From Chromatiales bacterium (ex Bugula neritina AB1) (lineage in GTDB: Bacteria; Pseudomonadota; Gammaproteobacteria; Granulosicoccales; Granulosicoccaceae): a DNA stretch of 64,000 bases. Made by a program: the position numbers and the translations under genes. The stretch lies in the NCBI GenBank assembly GCA_001730015.1, contig MDLA01000080.1, positions 1-64,000 on the forward strand, written 5' to 3'. The notes under the pieces were generated by a model. The model had not been told where the DNA came from and did not search any database. It saw only the letters and a program-made list of their open reading frames with translations. How positions within the stretch are numbered: the first letter of the stretch is position 1; every line of letters begins with the position of its first letter. This document shows positions 19,121 through 29,412 of this stretch, piece by piece.

Positions 19121-19870
19121 TTAATCCGTTACTGGTGGGATTGAGTCGACGTTAAAGTAAGGCGGCATCTCTTTGATATAGGCGAGATACATGGCATCCA
19201 GCATAGTCCAGAGTACATCCAGTTTGAACTGCAGTATCTGCATTGCGCGATCCTGCTGCTCGCGGCTGGTAAAGTGTTCCAGCGTGATAGATAACCCATG
19301 TTCTACATCGCGGTGGGCTTCTTTTATTCGATTTTTAAAGTAGTCCAGACCCTGGTTTTCGATCCACGGATATTTATCCGGCCAGCTTGATATACGCTGC
19401 TTGTGAATGGTGGGTGCAAACATTTCGGTAAGTGAAGAACACGCGGACTCCTGCCAGCTGGAGGTTGCAACAAAATTCACGTAGGCATCGACTGCGAAAC
19501 GCACGCCGGGTAGTACCAGCGACTGGTTGATGACATCCTCCCGTTTAAGTCCGGTGGCCTCTGCAAGGCGCAGCCATACTTCAATTCCCCCTTCGCTACC
19601 CGGTGTTCCATCGTGATCTATAATTCGCTGTACCCACTGCTGGCGAATCAACCGGTCGGGGCAGTTTGCAAGGAAAGTGGCGTCCTTGCGCGGGATAGTT
19701 ATCTGGTAGTAATAGCGGTTAGCCACCCAGCCCTGTATCTGAGATTTAGATAGCTCTCCGTTGTGCATCATGACCTGAAAGGGATGATGAATATGGTATC
19801 GCGCGCCGAGTGAACGCAAATTTTTTTCAAACAGCTCTGCTGACCACGCGGTGTTGCGGTTTGTTGTCAT
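19121..19870 (-). CDS. pqqC: Pyrroloquinoline-quinone synthase PqqC
   Basis: [40 protein letters not shown]. Confidence 0.97.
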   Translation of the reverse strand: MTTNRNTAWSAELFEKNLRSLGARYHIHHPFQVMMHNGELSKSQIQGWVANRYYYQITIPRKDATFLANCPDRLIRQQWVQRIIDHDGTPGSEGGIEVWLRLAEATGLKREDVINQSLVLPGVRFAVDAYVNFVATSSWQESACSSLTEMFAPTIHKQRISSWPDKYPWIENQGLDYFKNRIKEAHRDVEHGLSITLEHFTSREQQDRAMQILQFKLDVLWTMLDAMYLAYIKEMPPYFNVDSIPPVTD

Positions 19871-20781
19871 AGATCTATTTGCATTCCGTCTTCGGCGATT
19901 TCTATATCTTCAGCTGCAAGCGTTTTAGCCTGCTGTGAGTTGGGGTCGAGAATCGGGTTGGTGTTATTAATGTGGATTAGAATTTTCCGGCAGCTGAGGT
20001 CTTTAATTTCCTCGATCATGCCGCCCGGGCCGGATTGCGCCAGATGACCCATTTCCGAGGCCAGTTTGCTGCCGACTCCACGCGTTTGCATTTCATCGTT
20101 GGTCCAGGTGGTGCCGTCAACCAGCAGGCAATCGACGCTGTGCATGACATCACGCGTTTTCTGCTGCAGGCCGCCGAGCCCTGGTGAATAGAAAACCGAT
20201 TTTCCGGTTCCGCTGTCTCTGATGGTAATGGCGATGTTGTCTCCCGGGTGCGGGTCGTGACGATGCGGCGAATAGGGCGGTGCTTTGCTATCGATTACCA
20301 GAGGTTTGAATTCAAGGCCTTCTATGCCGGGTACGGTAAACCAGCTTTCATCGATCTCGATTTTGTGCCAGTCGACGCCGCAGTAATGTTCCAGCATGTT
20401 CAGTACGGGGAAACCGCTGGTGAGGTCGTTGTGTACCATTTGCGTGCAGTACAGGGGCAGCCGTGTATTGTGCTCTCGCAGGCTTAGCAGGCCGGTGGTG
20501 TGATCGATCTGGCTGTCCATCAGCATAACGGCGGTTATACCGGTGTCTCTGAGTGAGCGTGCAGGCTGTAACAATGGTTGTTCGCGTAGTTGCTGGCCGA
20601 TATCCGGAGATGCATTGACCAGAAGCCAGTTAAGGCCGTCGCTGCTTACTGCGATAGATGATTGGGTTCGCGGGATTGATTGTATGCGACCGGTGCGCAC
20701 TCCGCTGCATGTTTCGCAGTTGCAATTCCATTGCGGATAGCCGCCCCCCGCTGCGGAGCCAAGAACGAGTATTTTCAACAT
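19867..20781 (-). CDS. pqqB: PQQ biosynthesis protein PqqB
   Basis: [24 protein letters not shown]; metallo-beta-lactamase-like fold. Confidence 0.97.
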   Translation of the reverse strand: MLKILVLGSAAGGGYPQWNCNCETCSGVRTGRIQSIPRTQSSIAVSSDGLNWLLVNASPDIGQQLREQPLLQPARSLRDTGITAVMLMDSQIDHTTGLLSLREHNTRLPLYCTQMVHNDLTSGFPVLNMLEHYCGVDWHKIEIDESWFTVPGIEGLEFKPLVIDSKAPPYSPHRHDPHPGDNIAITIRDSGTGKSVFYSPGLGGLQQKTRDVMHSVDCLLVDGTTWTNDEMQTRGVGSKLASEMGHLAQSGPGGMIEEIKDLSCRKILIHINNTNPILDPNSQQAKTLAAEDIEIAEDGMQIDL

Positions 20782-20980
20782 GTGTGGGTGCTTCGACGGG
20801 GTGATGCGGATTTCGAGGTGCCGGACAATTCCAGGAGCCTGCCCGAAATTGAATGATCTGCTGCGGATGCAGTCTTTTGGCCAGCTATTGTGATCGATTA
20901 AGCTGAATGTGAATAACTATTCGCCTAAATCGATCGCACTAACTGACTCAAAATTTCCTATATTCGCTACGATCCTCATT

Positions 20981-20998
20981 CTCGGGCAAGCTCCCGAG
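20981..20998 (-). promoter_or_regulatory. Hairpin between pqqA and pqqB (candidate attenuator/processing element)
   Basis: CTCGGG-CAAGCT-CCCGAG, 30 bp past the pqqA stop and before pqqB. Confidence 0.55.
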
Positions 20999-21028
20999 GA
21001 ATCGTCCGGTTCTGCTATTTCGTGATGT

Positions 21029-21100
21029 TTAACGGTTGTAGCAGTACATGGTGATTTCAAAACCCAGACGGATATCAGTTACAGTTGGTTTAGTCCACAT
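21029..21100 (-). CDS. pqqA: PQQ precursor peptide PqqA (23 aa: MWTKPTVTDIRLGFEITMYCYNR)
   Basis: Glu-X3-Tyr (E-ITM-Y) crosslink motif and RLGFEITMY context; upstream of pqqBCDE on the same strand. The ORF track reports it only inside a longer 111-aa ORF. Confidence 0.95.
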   Translation of the reverse strand: MWTKPTVTDIRLGFEITMYCYNR

Positions 21101-21486
21101 AGGGAAATTTCCTCTCAGTTGTTGTGATCGGGAGTAGAATCTCTCGCCGATGAATGCAGCCAGAATGCTACATTGGTTAACAATACACAACTCGTCGCCA
21201 ATAATAAAGTATGAATCGCGGTGTGGTAACAGATGAACGCGCTTGCGTTGTCCGGCACGCTGCATGGGTGTCGGTGTGGGTATGTGCGCGCTTTTGTCGC
21301 GGTATTTGTAGTCGCGTTCGTTGAGCCAGAGATACGCTCTGCTCTGGCGGGGTACGACGTACAATTTAAATAGTCGAAAAATTGCAGGCAGCTGGCGTAA
21401 TATTATCAGCTATCGAACCAGTAGAGGGCTTTTGTCATCTTAACCAGAAGCATATATCAGTCGGGCGCCGGCAATGGGCGTGACCG

Positions 21487-22233
21487 TTGATCGATAGCAG
21501 TTGTCAGTCATTACAGGTGGAGCAGGTAGAGTTCAGCTACGGGAAAACGAAAGCGCTGAATGGCGTTTCTCTGCAGGTTCGCCCCGGTCGCTTCGTCGCC
21601 TTGCTCGGGGCAAACGGAGCGGGCAAAAGTACCTTATTCTCTATAGTGACCGGGCTCTATTCGGCGCATGCCGGTGGTGTGACCATCATGGGAAATGATC
21701 TGCGTTCAGCAACACTGAAAGCGCTCGCCTGTATGGGGGTGGTTTTTCAGCGCACCACACTTGATTTGGACCTGTCTGTTTTTCAAAACCTTCGCTACGC
21801 TGCCGAGCTTCAGGGGCTCAGCCGCAAGCATGGCAGGCAGAAAATAGCCGGGGCCATTGCACAGCACGGCCTGGCGGAATTTGAAGGTCGAAAGGTCAGC
21901 GCCCTGAGTGGCGGGCAGCGGCGTCGGGTGGAACTTGCGCGCGCCCTGTTGCACAGCCCGTCGCTATTGCTTCTCGATGAGCCGACCGTTGGTCTTGATC
22001 TGGGCAGTCGCGCAGAGTTTGTAGCGCATGTGAAATCGCTTTGCGAGGCACAGCAGACCGGGGTGTTGTGGGCTACCCACCTGATGGATGAGGTCGAACC
22101 TACCGATGATGTCTATATACTTGATAAAGGTGACATCGTAGCCAGGGGGGAGGTGCAGGCGTTGCTGACCGAGCATGGCGTGTCTGATGTGACTGCCCTT
22201 TACAATAAAGTTGTTAAGCGAAAAGTCTCATGA
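21487..22233 (+). CDS. ABC transporter ATP-binding protein, PQQ-dependent alcohol dehydrogenase system type (PedB-like)
   Basis: GANGAGKST, LSGGQRRRVELARALL, LLLDEPTVGLD; next to pqq and a permease. Confidence 0.8.
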   Translation: MIDSSCQSLQVEQVEFSYGKTKALNGVSLQVRPGRFVALLGANGAGKSTLFSIVTGLYSAHAGGVTIMGNDLRSATLKALACMGVVFQRTTLDLDLSVFQNLRYAAELQGLSRKHGRQKIAGAIAQHGLAEFEGRKVSALSGGQRRRVELARALLHSPSLLLLDEPTVGLDLGSRAEFVAHVKSLCEAQQTGVLWATHLMDEVEPTDDVYILDKGDIVARGEVQALLTEHGVSDVTALYNKVVKRKVS

Positions 22234-23042
22234 GTGCTGCCCATGCATTTCGCTGTTTGCGGGGCGTTGTCACCCGTGAATCGCTGCGATTTATCAATCA
22301 GCGCGGCCGCTTTCTCTCTGCGCTGGTCAGGCCTCTTGTGTGGTTGTTTATTTTTGCCGCGGGTTTTCGTTCGGTGCTTGGTGTGTCGATCATTCCACCG
22401 TACGAAACCTATATTCTGTATGAAGAATATATAACGCCGGGCCTGCTCGGGATGATTCTGTTGTTTAACGGTATGCAGAGCTCGCTTTCGATGGTCTACG
22501 ACCGTGAGATGGGCAGTATGCGGGTGTTGCTGACGAGCCCGTTGCCGCGATGGTATCTGCTGCTGTGTAAATTAATAGCCGGTGTTGTTGTTGCCTCGCT
22601 GCAGGCGTATGTGTTCCTTGCGATTGCCTGGTTCTGGGAAATCAGGCCGCCGCTGATTGGGTATTTGCTGGTATTTCCGGCTTTGCTGTGTGGTGGCCTG
22701 ATGCTCGGAGCACTTGGTTTGCTGCTGTCGTCGTTTATCAAGCAGCTGGAGAATTTTGCCGGGGTGATGAATTTTGTTATTTTTCCGATGTTTTTTGCGT
22801 CTTCAGCGCTCTATCCCTTATGGAAAATTCTTGATTCCAGTGTCGCGCTGTACTGGATCTGTCGAATTAACCCGTTCACACAGGCGGTAGAACTGATCCG
22901 CTTTGCGCTGTATGGCAAAGTGCATTGGCTGGCTCTGCTGATTGTGCTGGCCTGCACAGTTATATTTCTTGGCGCGGCTGTTATTGGCTACGACCCGCTG
23001 AGAGGTTTTTTATCGCGCAAAGACGCCGGGCCGCCTCGTTAA
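22230..23042 (+). CDS. ABC transporter permease (ABC-2 type, PedC-like)
   Basis: ABC-2 permease architecture, ATGA overlap with the ATPase gene. Confidence 0.82.
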   Translation: MSAAHAFRCLRGVVTRESLRFINQRGRFLSALVRPLVWLFIFAAGFRSVLGVSIIPPYETYILYEEYITPGLLGMILLFNGMQSSLSMVYDREMGSMRVLLTSPLPRWYLLLCKLIAGVVVASLQAYVFLAIAWFWEIRPPLIGYLLVFPALLCGGLMLGALGLLLSSFIKQLENFAGVMNFVIFPMFFASSALYPLWKILDSSVALYWICRINPFTQAVELIRFALYGKVHWLALLIVLACTVIFLGAAVIGYDPLRGFLSRKDAGPPR

Positions 23043-23125
23043 CTGCTATTCCGGATCAGTGCTTGCATTTTATTATTACCAAGGTAAAAATAATTAAATC
23101 AGGGTAATAAAAATGAAGAACGATC

Positions 23126-23734
23126 ATGTCTTTAACTAATGCCAGCCACATCGCCTTTCGCGACCGGCAATTACTGGCGACAGGTAACCTTTTAGCCGTC
23201 GCCACCGCAGTCAAACGCGAATCCGCGTCTCTGGCATCGATTCTTGTTTTTGCTCTCGACTCCGGCCGTCAGCTCGATCTGGATCTCAGTGGCAGTGATG
23301 CTGATCTGCAGCAGCGCTATGGTGAAGTTGTTGAATCCGCTGATTCGTCTGCCAGTGCAGCAAACATTGCTGCTGCCGCAAAACCAGGCCGCGGTCGAGG
23401 TCGCCCCAAACTGGGTGTGGTCGGGCGTGAAGTGACTCTACTGCCTCGTCACTGGCAGTGGCTCGATACGCAATCAGGCGGTGCGTCGGCGGCGTTGAGG
23501 CGACTGGTCGAGCAGGCCGCAAAAGAGAATTCTGCCAAAGATGCGATTCGTCAGTCGCAAGACTCGGCGCACCGGTTTATGACGGCTATAGCGGGTGATC
23601 TGCGCGGTTTCGAAGAGGCAATACGCGCGCTGTTCGCTTGTGACAAAGAAAGTATAAAGCGCCACATGGCGAGCTGGCCCGCTGATATTCGCGCCTGTGC
23701 TTTGCACCTGGCTTCGGGTATCTTTCCGAAATAG
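23126..23734 (+). CDS. DUF2239 family protein
   Basis: RGRGRPKLGVVGREVTLLPRHWQWLDTQSGGASAALRRLVEQA. Confidence 0.8.
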   Translation: MSLTNASHIAFRDRQLLATGNLLAVATAVKRESASLASILVFALDSGRQLDLDLSGSDADLQQRYGEVVESADSSASAANIAAAAKPGRGRGRPKLGVVGREVTLLPRHWQWLDTQSGGASAALRRLVEQAAKENSAKDAIRQSQDSAHRFMTAIAGDLRGFEEAIRALFACDKESIKRHMASWPADIRACALHLASGIFPK

Positions 23735-23791
23735 TTGTTCGTATTAGCAGTGAGCGGCGAAGCTTATCTGCCTGAACGAAAGAGTCTGATA

Positions 23792-24157
23792 ATGAAAAAT
23801 AAACCGCCGGTGTATAGCGAGCCGCAGATCACCCGACACCTGGAAGAAAAACTGCCGCACTGGTGGTTTGAGGACGGTTTGATTCAGCGAAGGTACAAAG
23901 TGAATGGCTGGAAGTCGAGCATTATGATTGCCAATGCGATTGCGCATCTTGCTGAAACGGCCTGGCATCATCCGGATCTGCATGTGAGCTTTTCGTCGGT
24001 TACCGTGACCCTGTCAACTCATACGGTAAATGGTATCACTGATCTGGATTTTGAACTGGCTGAGCGTATCGAAGCTTTTGTTCATTGGCAGCCTGATCAG
24101 AGCAGTTTGCCCGGTACGCCGGATAGCGATCGGCACCGCTACATTGTGTATGACTAG
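23792..24157 (+). CDS. Pterin-4a-carbinolamine dehydratase family protein
   Basis: LPHWWFEDGLIQRRYKVNGWKSSIMIANAIAHLAETAWHHPDLHVSFSSVTVTLSTHTVNGITDLDFELA. Confidence 0.85.
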   Translation: MKNKPPVYSEPQITRHLEEKLPHWWFEDGLIQRRYKVNGWKSSIMIANAIAHLAETAWHHPDLHVSFSSVTVTLSTHTVNGITDLDFELAERIEAFVHWQPDQSSLPGTPDSDRHRYIVYD

Positions 24158-24244
24158 ATTTTATATACGCTAAAACCGGCGCTCGGATGGCTCGACTATC
24201 CTGCTGCTGATATGAGCAGGGCTGGCTTGTCGGTTGTTTTGCTA

Positions 24245-25261
24245 TTACGCTGGTTGCAGCAGTGGCCTGGCATCTTTGAATGAGATCAGCCGACTGGCCT
24301 GCTCGTCCCACAGGGCGAGCGGAATGCACTTCAGGCTTTCGATGAATGTCAGTCGACCGACATCCTGTAGCTCCGGGTGTGTTTGCAGAACAGCCGGTAA
24401 CTTATGGAACGGAATGCGACTGGATAAATGGTGAACATGGTGAATTCCAATGTAGCCGGTTAGCCACATAATCGGCTTGGGTAAGTCGTAATAGGAGCTA
24501 CCGTGCAGCGCTGCGTGTTCGTGGGTCCAGCCGGGTTTTACATCCCAGTAGGTTTCGTCAAACTGATGTTGTACATAAAAAAGCCATACACCGATTGATG
24601 CACCCAGCGCCACGGCAGGCAATTGTATGAACAGGAAGGCGGTCCATCCGAAAAACTTGATCAGCACAGCGCAGAGGAGGATTATCCCGATGTTATTGCC
24701 CATTACGCTTACCCAGGCGGAGGGCTTGCCTGTCATACCTACCGGTAAACGGTGTCGCAGCAGGAACATGTAGGCTGGACCTGCCACAAACAATACAAAC
24801 GGGTTGCGGTAAAGACGGTAACGCAGCCGCCCGCCGAAGCTCAGGGCTTTATATTCGTTAACGGTGAGGGTATCTATATCGCCCATACCACGACCGTCAA
24901 GGTTGCCCGAGGTTGCATGGTGTGCGGCGTGCAGCTTGCGCCAGTAGTCGTAAGGGGTGAAGGTGAATACACCGAGAATTCGCCCGACCCATTCGTTTGC
25001 CGATTTTGAACTGAACATTGATCCATGGCCGCAGTCATGCTGGATTATAAACAGCCGGACCATAAGTCCTGCGGTCGGGATTAAAAGGGCAGCAACTGCA
25101 AGCCACGCGAGCGCGTTACCCGTTTGCAGCAGTGACCACATGATTAACCAGATAGCGACAAGCGGCACCACGGTAGCGATAATTTCCAGCACTGATCTGT
25201 TGTTATCAGCGGTTTTAAATGGGGCAAGTCGAGCCGACCACTTTTGCGTGTTCATATCCAA
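24245..25261 (-). CDS. Fatty acid desaturase
   Basis: His boxes HDCGHGSMF, HAAHHATSG, HHVHHL. Confidence 0.9.
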   Translation of the reverse strand: MDMNTQKWSARLAPFKTADNNRSVLEIIATVVPLVAIWLIMWSLLQTGNALAWLAVAALLIPTAGLMVRLFIIQHDCGHGSMFSSKSANEWVGRILGVFTFTPYDYWRKLHAAHHATSGNLDGRGMGDIDTLTVNEYKALSFGGRLRYRLYRNPFVLFVAGPAYMFLLRHRLPVGMTGKPSAWVSVMGNNIGIILLCAVLIKFFGWTAFLFIQLPAVALGASIGVWLFYVQHQFDETYWDVKPGWTHEHAALHGSSYYDLPKPIMWLTGYIGIHHVHHLSSRIPFHKLPAVLQTHPELQDVGRLTFIESLKCIPLALWDEQASRLISFKDARPLLQPA

Positions 25262-25632
25262 GTGTGTAAGCCTGTTAATAGATGGATTTATACAGCGAGG
25301 TGAGTAGTTACGGAGACGTTAGTCAATTGGCGTACAACATTTACACCATGCGTGGTAGGCTGGTGCGTTCGAAGGACTGAGAACCTCTTCAAAATTTTCA
25401 GGGTAATGAATAGTCAAAGTGTTGGCGCTCAAATCGTTAGGGCCTTCTGGGCAAGACGGAACACAGGATACCAGCTTCACTGGAAATTGCCTTCCTTCTT
25501 CTCAAGAAAACCTATTCACCAATAGCGTAATTTGTACTCAAGCTGTCCGCGACCGGCGCGGGTCAGGTTCCGCCGGACAGATATGGCCGGGTTTTTACAA
25601 GGCGGGATTCGGTGAGTGGCACCGGGATGGGT

Positions 25633-26346
25633 TTACACTGAGACGGACAGATCCTGCAGCCAGACAGGCATGACATCAAGCAGCCATGCATCGATGGCCT
25701 GGTTCCAGTGGAACAGCAGAGTAAAACCCACCAGCAGTAATGCACAGCCCATGATTGGCTTGGCCCATGGCATCCATTTCATCAGTCGATTCCTGCGTGC
25801 GGTAAGCAGTTCCCGCGAGCCGTACGAAAGCAACAGCAGAATAGTTGATACACCGATTCCGAAGCTGATCATTGTCAAGGTGGCCTGCATCAGGCCTTCG
25901 CCGGTTGCAGCCAGACCAATAGCGCCGCCGAGAGTCGGGCCGACACAAGGAGACCAGACAGCCCCGAGCAACAAGCCGATATAAAACTGCCCGGCGGCGC
26001 CCTGTGCTTTGACGTTGTACATGCGATTGTTTGCGCCTGAGGCCAGAGGCGCGGCTACTGTTGCCAGTTTTTCCTGAGCAACCGGAATAAGTAAGATAGT
26101 ACCGAATATGATCATCATGATAGCGGCGACACGATTGATCACCTCTTCACTGAGCCCGATCAGATGACCAAAAGCTGTCACCAGTACACCGACAACTGTG
26201 AAAGAGACCGTAAGTCCGACAGCCATATAGATCGGGCCATGCCGGTTGCCCTGAAATGCACCGGCAATAATCACTGGTAACAGTGGCAAGACACAGGGGT
26301 TGATCAGAGTTAGAACGCCAGCGAGCCAGGCCCAGAAAAATGTCAT
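25633..26346 (-). CDS. CcdA/DsbD-type cytochrome c biogenesis membrane protein
   Basis: LAGVLTLINPCVLPLLPVI and GAVWSPCVGPTLGGAI. Confidence 0.88.
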   Translation of the reverse strand: MTFFWAWLAGVLTLINPCVLPLLPVIIAGAFQGNRHGPIYMAVGLTVSFTVVGVLVTAFGHLIGLSEEVINRVAAIMMIIFGTILLIPVAQEKLATVAAPLASGANNRMYNVKAQGAAGQFYIGLLLGAVWSPCVGPTLGGAIGLAATGEGLMQATLTMISFGIGVSTILLLLSYGSRELLTARRNRLMKWMPWAKPIMGCALLLVGFTLLFHWNQAIDAWLLDVMPVWLQDLSVSV

Positions 26347-26377
26347 TGCTTATACCGAGTTGAAATCAGGTGAATTT

Positions 26378-27028
26378 TTATAGACCATTGTATGCTTCAA
26401 AGTTCCCTGCGACGGCTTGTTGTGCGGCATCGGTTGTTGGATTTTTGTCGATTTTAGTGGCCAGCAGTTCTGCCTCAACCACATAGCGCAGTGGCCCGCC
26501 ACTGGTTAACGCATTAAACGGATAGCAGGTGACCAGCAACAGGGTTGCCTCCGGTGTGTCGCTGATGATCGACTCGGTGCGCGAATCGGCAATGTCAATT
26601 GAGGTAACGCGATAGCGGTGCCATTGGCGGTCGAGCCCTTGCAAGTCAATTACATCGCCGTTTTTAATGTGCTGCAAAGGTTTGAAGTGCGTGTCGCGGT
26701 GTCCGCCGATCAGGGTGACGCCACGATGCCCCGGTTGACTTGAACCGGTGGCCAGCCCGGGGCCGAATGCCAGTACATTGCCGGTGGCACCGCTGAGTAC
26801 CCAGGTCTGCAGGCCTAGTCGGTCAACATTTAATCTGGCGACCGGGTGAGTGTCTGCCCACGGCCACGGGCGAGCTTGCTGATCGGGGTCTGCCCAGGCA
26901 CGTTTTATCAGGTGCTGTGCGAGTTCGGCTTTACACAACATATAAGCGGCATCAGCTGCAGGCAAAGCGGCGCAAACAACAAGCGCTGCCATAACCAGTT
27001 TTTTCAATCGGTTTTTTAGAAGGTTCAT
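26378..27028 (-). CDS. Marine-proteobacterial (class GN) sortase
   Basis: Catalytic His in LIGGHRDTHF, Cys in LLVTCYPFN, Arg in GPLRYVVEA; adjacent to its target protein. Confidence 0.88.
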   Translation of the reverse strand: MNLLKNRLKKLVMAALVVCAALPAADAAYMLCKAELAQHLIKRAWADPDQQARPWPWADTHPVARLNVDRLGLQTWVLSGATGNVLAFGPGLATGSSQPGHRGVTLIGGHRDTHFKPLQHIKNGDVIDLQGLDRQWHRYRVTSIDIADSRTESIISDTPEATLLLVTCYPFNALTSGGPLRYVVEAELLATKIDKNPTTDAAQQAVAGNFEAYNGL

Positions 27029-27032
27029 CGAA

Positions 27033-29210
27033 TCACCCGAGCTCCTGAACCTGCTGCAGTGTTGCCAGACTGAATACGATGGCCAAAACGGAAAAGATCA
27101 GGGTCAGCGCAAGCCGCAAGCCGATACCCAGCCCGCCCTGCGGGAAATGCATGGTATTGCCCGCCGGTATTATGGACGGTACGGCTGTTTTTGCGAGAGG
27201 CTCGATTGCGGGATCTCTGACCACCTCGTTTTCTACGGCCACAAGGCTGGTGTAGCGAGTTACCAGACCATAGTTAAGAGCTGTTTCGGTTACCTGTCGT
27301 TCTGTGTTGTTTTGGTCTGCGCCAAGCAACAGTCTGTTCTCGAGATCATCGATTTTTCGTCTTGCCCATAATTTATACAAGCCCTGGTCGCCGTCTGTCG
27401 AGCGGTTGTCATTATTTGGCTGCGGCGAGTCTGTGTGAGTCTGACTGGCCTTGACCTGCAGGCGTCTGCTCCATTGCCGACCACCATGGTTTCCACTGAT
27501 AACCAGATCAGCCGAACCTATTGCGTGCGGCCATCTGGCGTCGGCCAGAACCGGTTCTCCGGCATATAAATCGGGTGGGGTTGCCGGATATATTTCCGGC
27601 TTGGCAACGCCTTCCCAGTTCAGTGAAAGGTTTGTCAGTACCGGTCGTTCTAGCTTGTGGAACAACGCCAGCATTTTCTCCTGTACTTCGGTGTCGCGTG
27701 CGATATAGGTGTAACTGCCACGACCGATTTCGGCGGCTTTGCGCATGAACCAGGTGTTCGGCGCTGAGCCAATACCGATAGTAAAAAGACGGTTTTGACC
27801 CATTTTCTGCTGCAGCTGACGGAAAATGGCATCTTCATTACCCACGCTGCCATCAGTAACAAACACAATTTGCCTAATTGATCCGCTTTCGCCGCTGGAA
27901 GAACGGGTGTTGTCCAGTAGAGCGGTGCGCAGTGCTGTGGCGATCTCTGTTCCACCCTCGGCATATAGATTTTGCACCCACTGATTTGCGTAGTGGCGAT
28001 TTTCCTGGTTCGCAGCTTGAGCGCTGTGAAAAAGTGTTCGGGGTGAGTCGTTGAATTCGATAACGTTAAAGGTATCCGCAACACTCAGTCGGTTGATACC
28101 CAGCTGCAGTGCCTGGCGTGCCTGAATGATTGAATTACCCTGCATTGATCCGGAGGTATCGATAACAAAAATAACTTCGCGGCCAGTACTGACTTCGTTA
28201 AAGAATTCCTGCGGCGGGATCAACATGATGGAGGCAAAAGATTCGCTGCTGTCTGCGTCGGTCCGGTCCTGGCGAAAAACAGCCGCGTGCGGACTGCTAC
28301 CGTGTTTCGGGTACCAGTTGATTTCGAAGTCCCGATCCATAGGAACTCTCTGGTCGGTCAGAGACACCTGCCAGAGATTATCCTCTGCGGTGCTGACGAT
28401 TGAGTGAGACCGGCTTTCCACCCGTTCGAGCTCAATTCCGGAATCGATGGTGATAACTATTTCCGTCATATTCATTGTGGCGGATGCTGTCATCGGGGGA
28501 GTGATCTCGTCGGCATCTGCCACCAGATCGGTTGGCTCGGCCCAGCCGTTCGTCGCAACTTTATAGGACCCCTGTGCGTCAATTGCTGCGGTTGTGATTC
28601 CATTGCGCGGCTGCAGACGCTGCCCGGGCACGTAGCGTGGTGTTAGTGTCAGAGGGATGCGCTGGCTGAACACACCATCTGAATAGCGTGGGGCCGATTG
28701 GTAGGCGATAGCTATATCAACATTTTCCCCCGGAGGTATATTTGCAACGCGGGTGCTGAACAGATTGGCCCGTTGCTGTTCCAGCAAGCTTGTGCGCTGA
28801 CCATTGTTGCGCGCGGTCTGGTAGGTTTTTCTGGCCTTGTCGCGAGGCTGCAGCACGCCCTGTACAGTGCGTTCACCGATAGTCATTTCAAGCGAGTCTA
28901 TACTGGCGTTTTCAGGCAGCGGGAATACGTAAACCGCTTCCATCCAGGCGGAACTCTCATTGCGAAAGGACTGTCGTACCTGCACCCGTGTCGACATACC
29001 CGTTACCCGGGCATCGATGCTGCTGCTCACGGGTTGTAGCCTTGTGTAGTTGTCGTGACCCGCTGGTGTTGCCATCAGGCCCGATCTGTCTGCCGGATAT
29101 ACTTCGCTACCTATGGCGAATGGGTGTGACGATAAAAACAGGAACACAATACACAGGGTAATGGCAGTGCTGAGGTGATCTTTCATAACGGTTCCGGCAG
29201 TAGTTTGCAT
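27033..29210 (-). CDS. Marine-proteobacterial sortase target protein (VIT + vWA)
   Basis: N-terminal VIT domain; MIDAS VIFVIDTSGSMQGNS; C-terminal hydrophobic anchor. Confidence 0.88.
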   Translation of the reverse strand: MQTTAGTVMKDHLSTAITLCIVFLFLSSHPFAIGSEVYPADRSGLMATPAGHDNYTRLQPVSSSIDARVTGMSTRVQVRQSFRNESSAWMEAVYVFPLPENASIDSLEMTIGERTVQGVLQPRDKARKTYQTARNNGQRTSLLEQQRANLFSTRVANIPPGENVDIAIAYQSAPRYSDGVFSQRIPLTLTPRYVPGQRLQPRNGITTAAIDAQGSYKVATNGWAEPTDLVADADEITPPMTASATMNMTEIVITIDSGIELERVESRSHSIVSTAEDNLWQVSLTDQRVPMDRDFEINWYPKHGSSPHAAVFRQDRTDADSSESFASIMLIPPQEFFNEVSTGREVIFVIDTSGSMQGNSIIQARQALQLGINRLSVADTFNVIEFNDSPRTLFHSAQAANQENRHYANQWVQNLYAEGGTEIATALRTALLDNTRSSSGESGSIRQIVFVTDGSVGNEDAIFRQLQQKMGQNRLFTIGIGSAPNTWFMRKAAEIGRGSYTYIARDTEVQEKMLALFHKLERPVLTNLSLNWEGVAKPEIYPATPPDLYAGEPVLADARWPHAIGSADLVISGNHGGRQWSRRLQVKASQTHTDSPQPNNDNRSTDGDQGLYKLWARRKIDDLENRLLLGADQNNTERQVTETALNYGLVTRYTSLVAVENEVVRDPAIEPLAKTAVPSIIPAGNTMHFPQGGLGIGLRLALTLIFSVLAIVFSLATLQQVQELG

Positions 29211-29412
29211 GTACCGTTAGTTAACAGGGTAATGGTGGCATCGCGGGTTTTAAGCTGTGCTCAATCGGGATGAATTATGACGAAAAAAGGCAGCGTGCCG
29301 TGTTGCCGTTGATTGTTTACCCTGCTGCTCCGTCACTACTGACGCGTGTTCACCAGACAGGCATTAGTGTATCGTGAAATGTTGCACATCCTTTTGAGAG
29401 TACTGTGTTTAC

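Noticed and set aside
23735-23791. N-terminal extension of the pterin dehydratase ORF
   Set aside because: First 19 codons do not resemble the family; internal ATG at 23792 fits better.
25419-25673. 84-aa plus-strand ORF between desaturase and CcdA genes
   Set aside because: Overlaps the ccdA-like gene end and has no plausible domain or RBS support.
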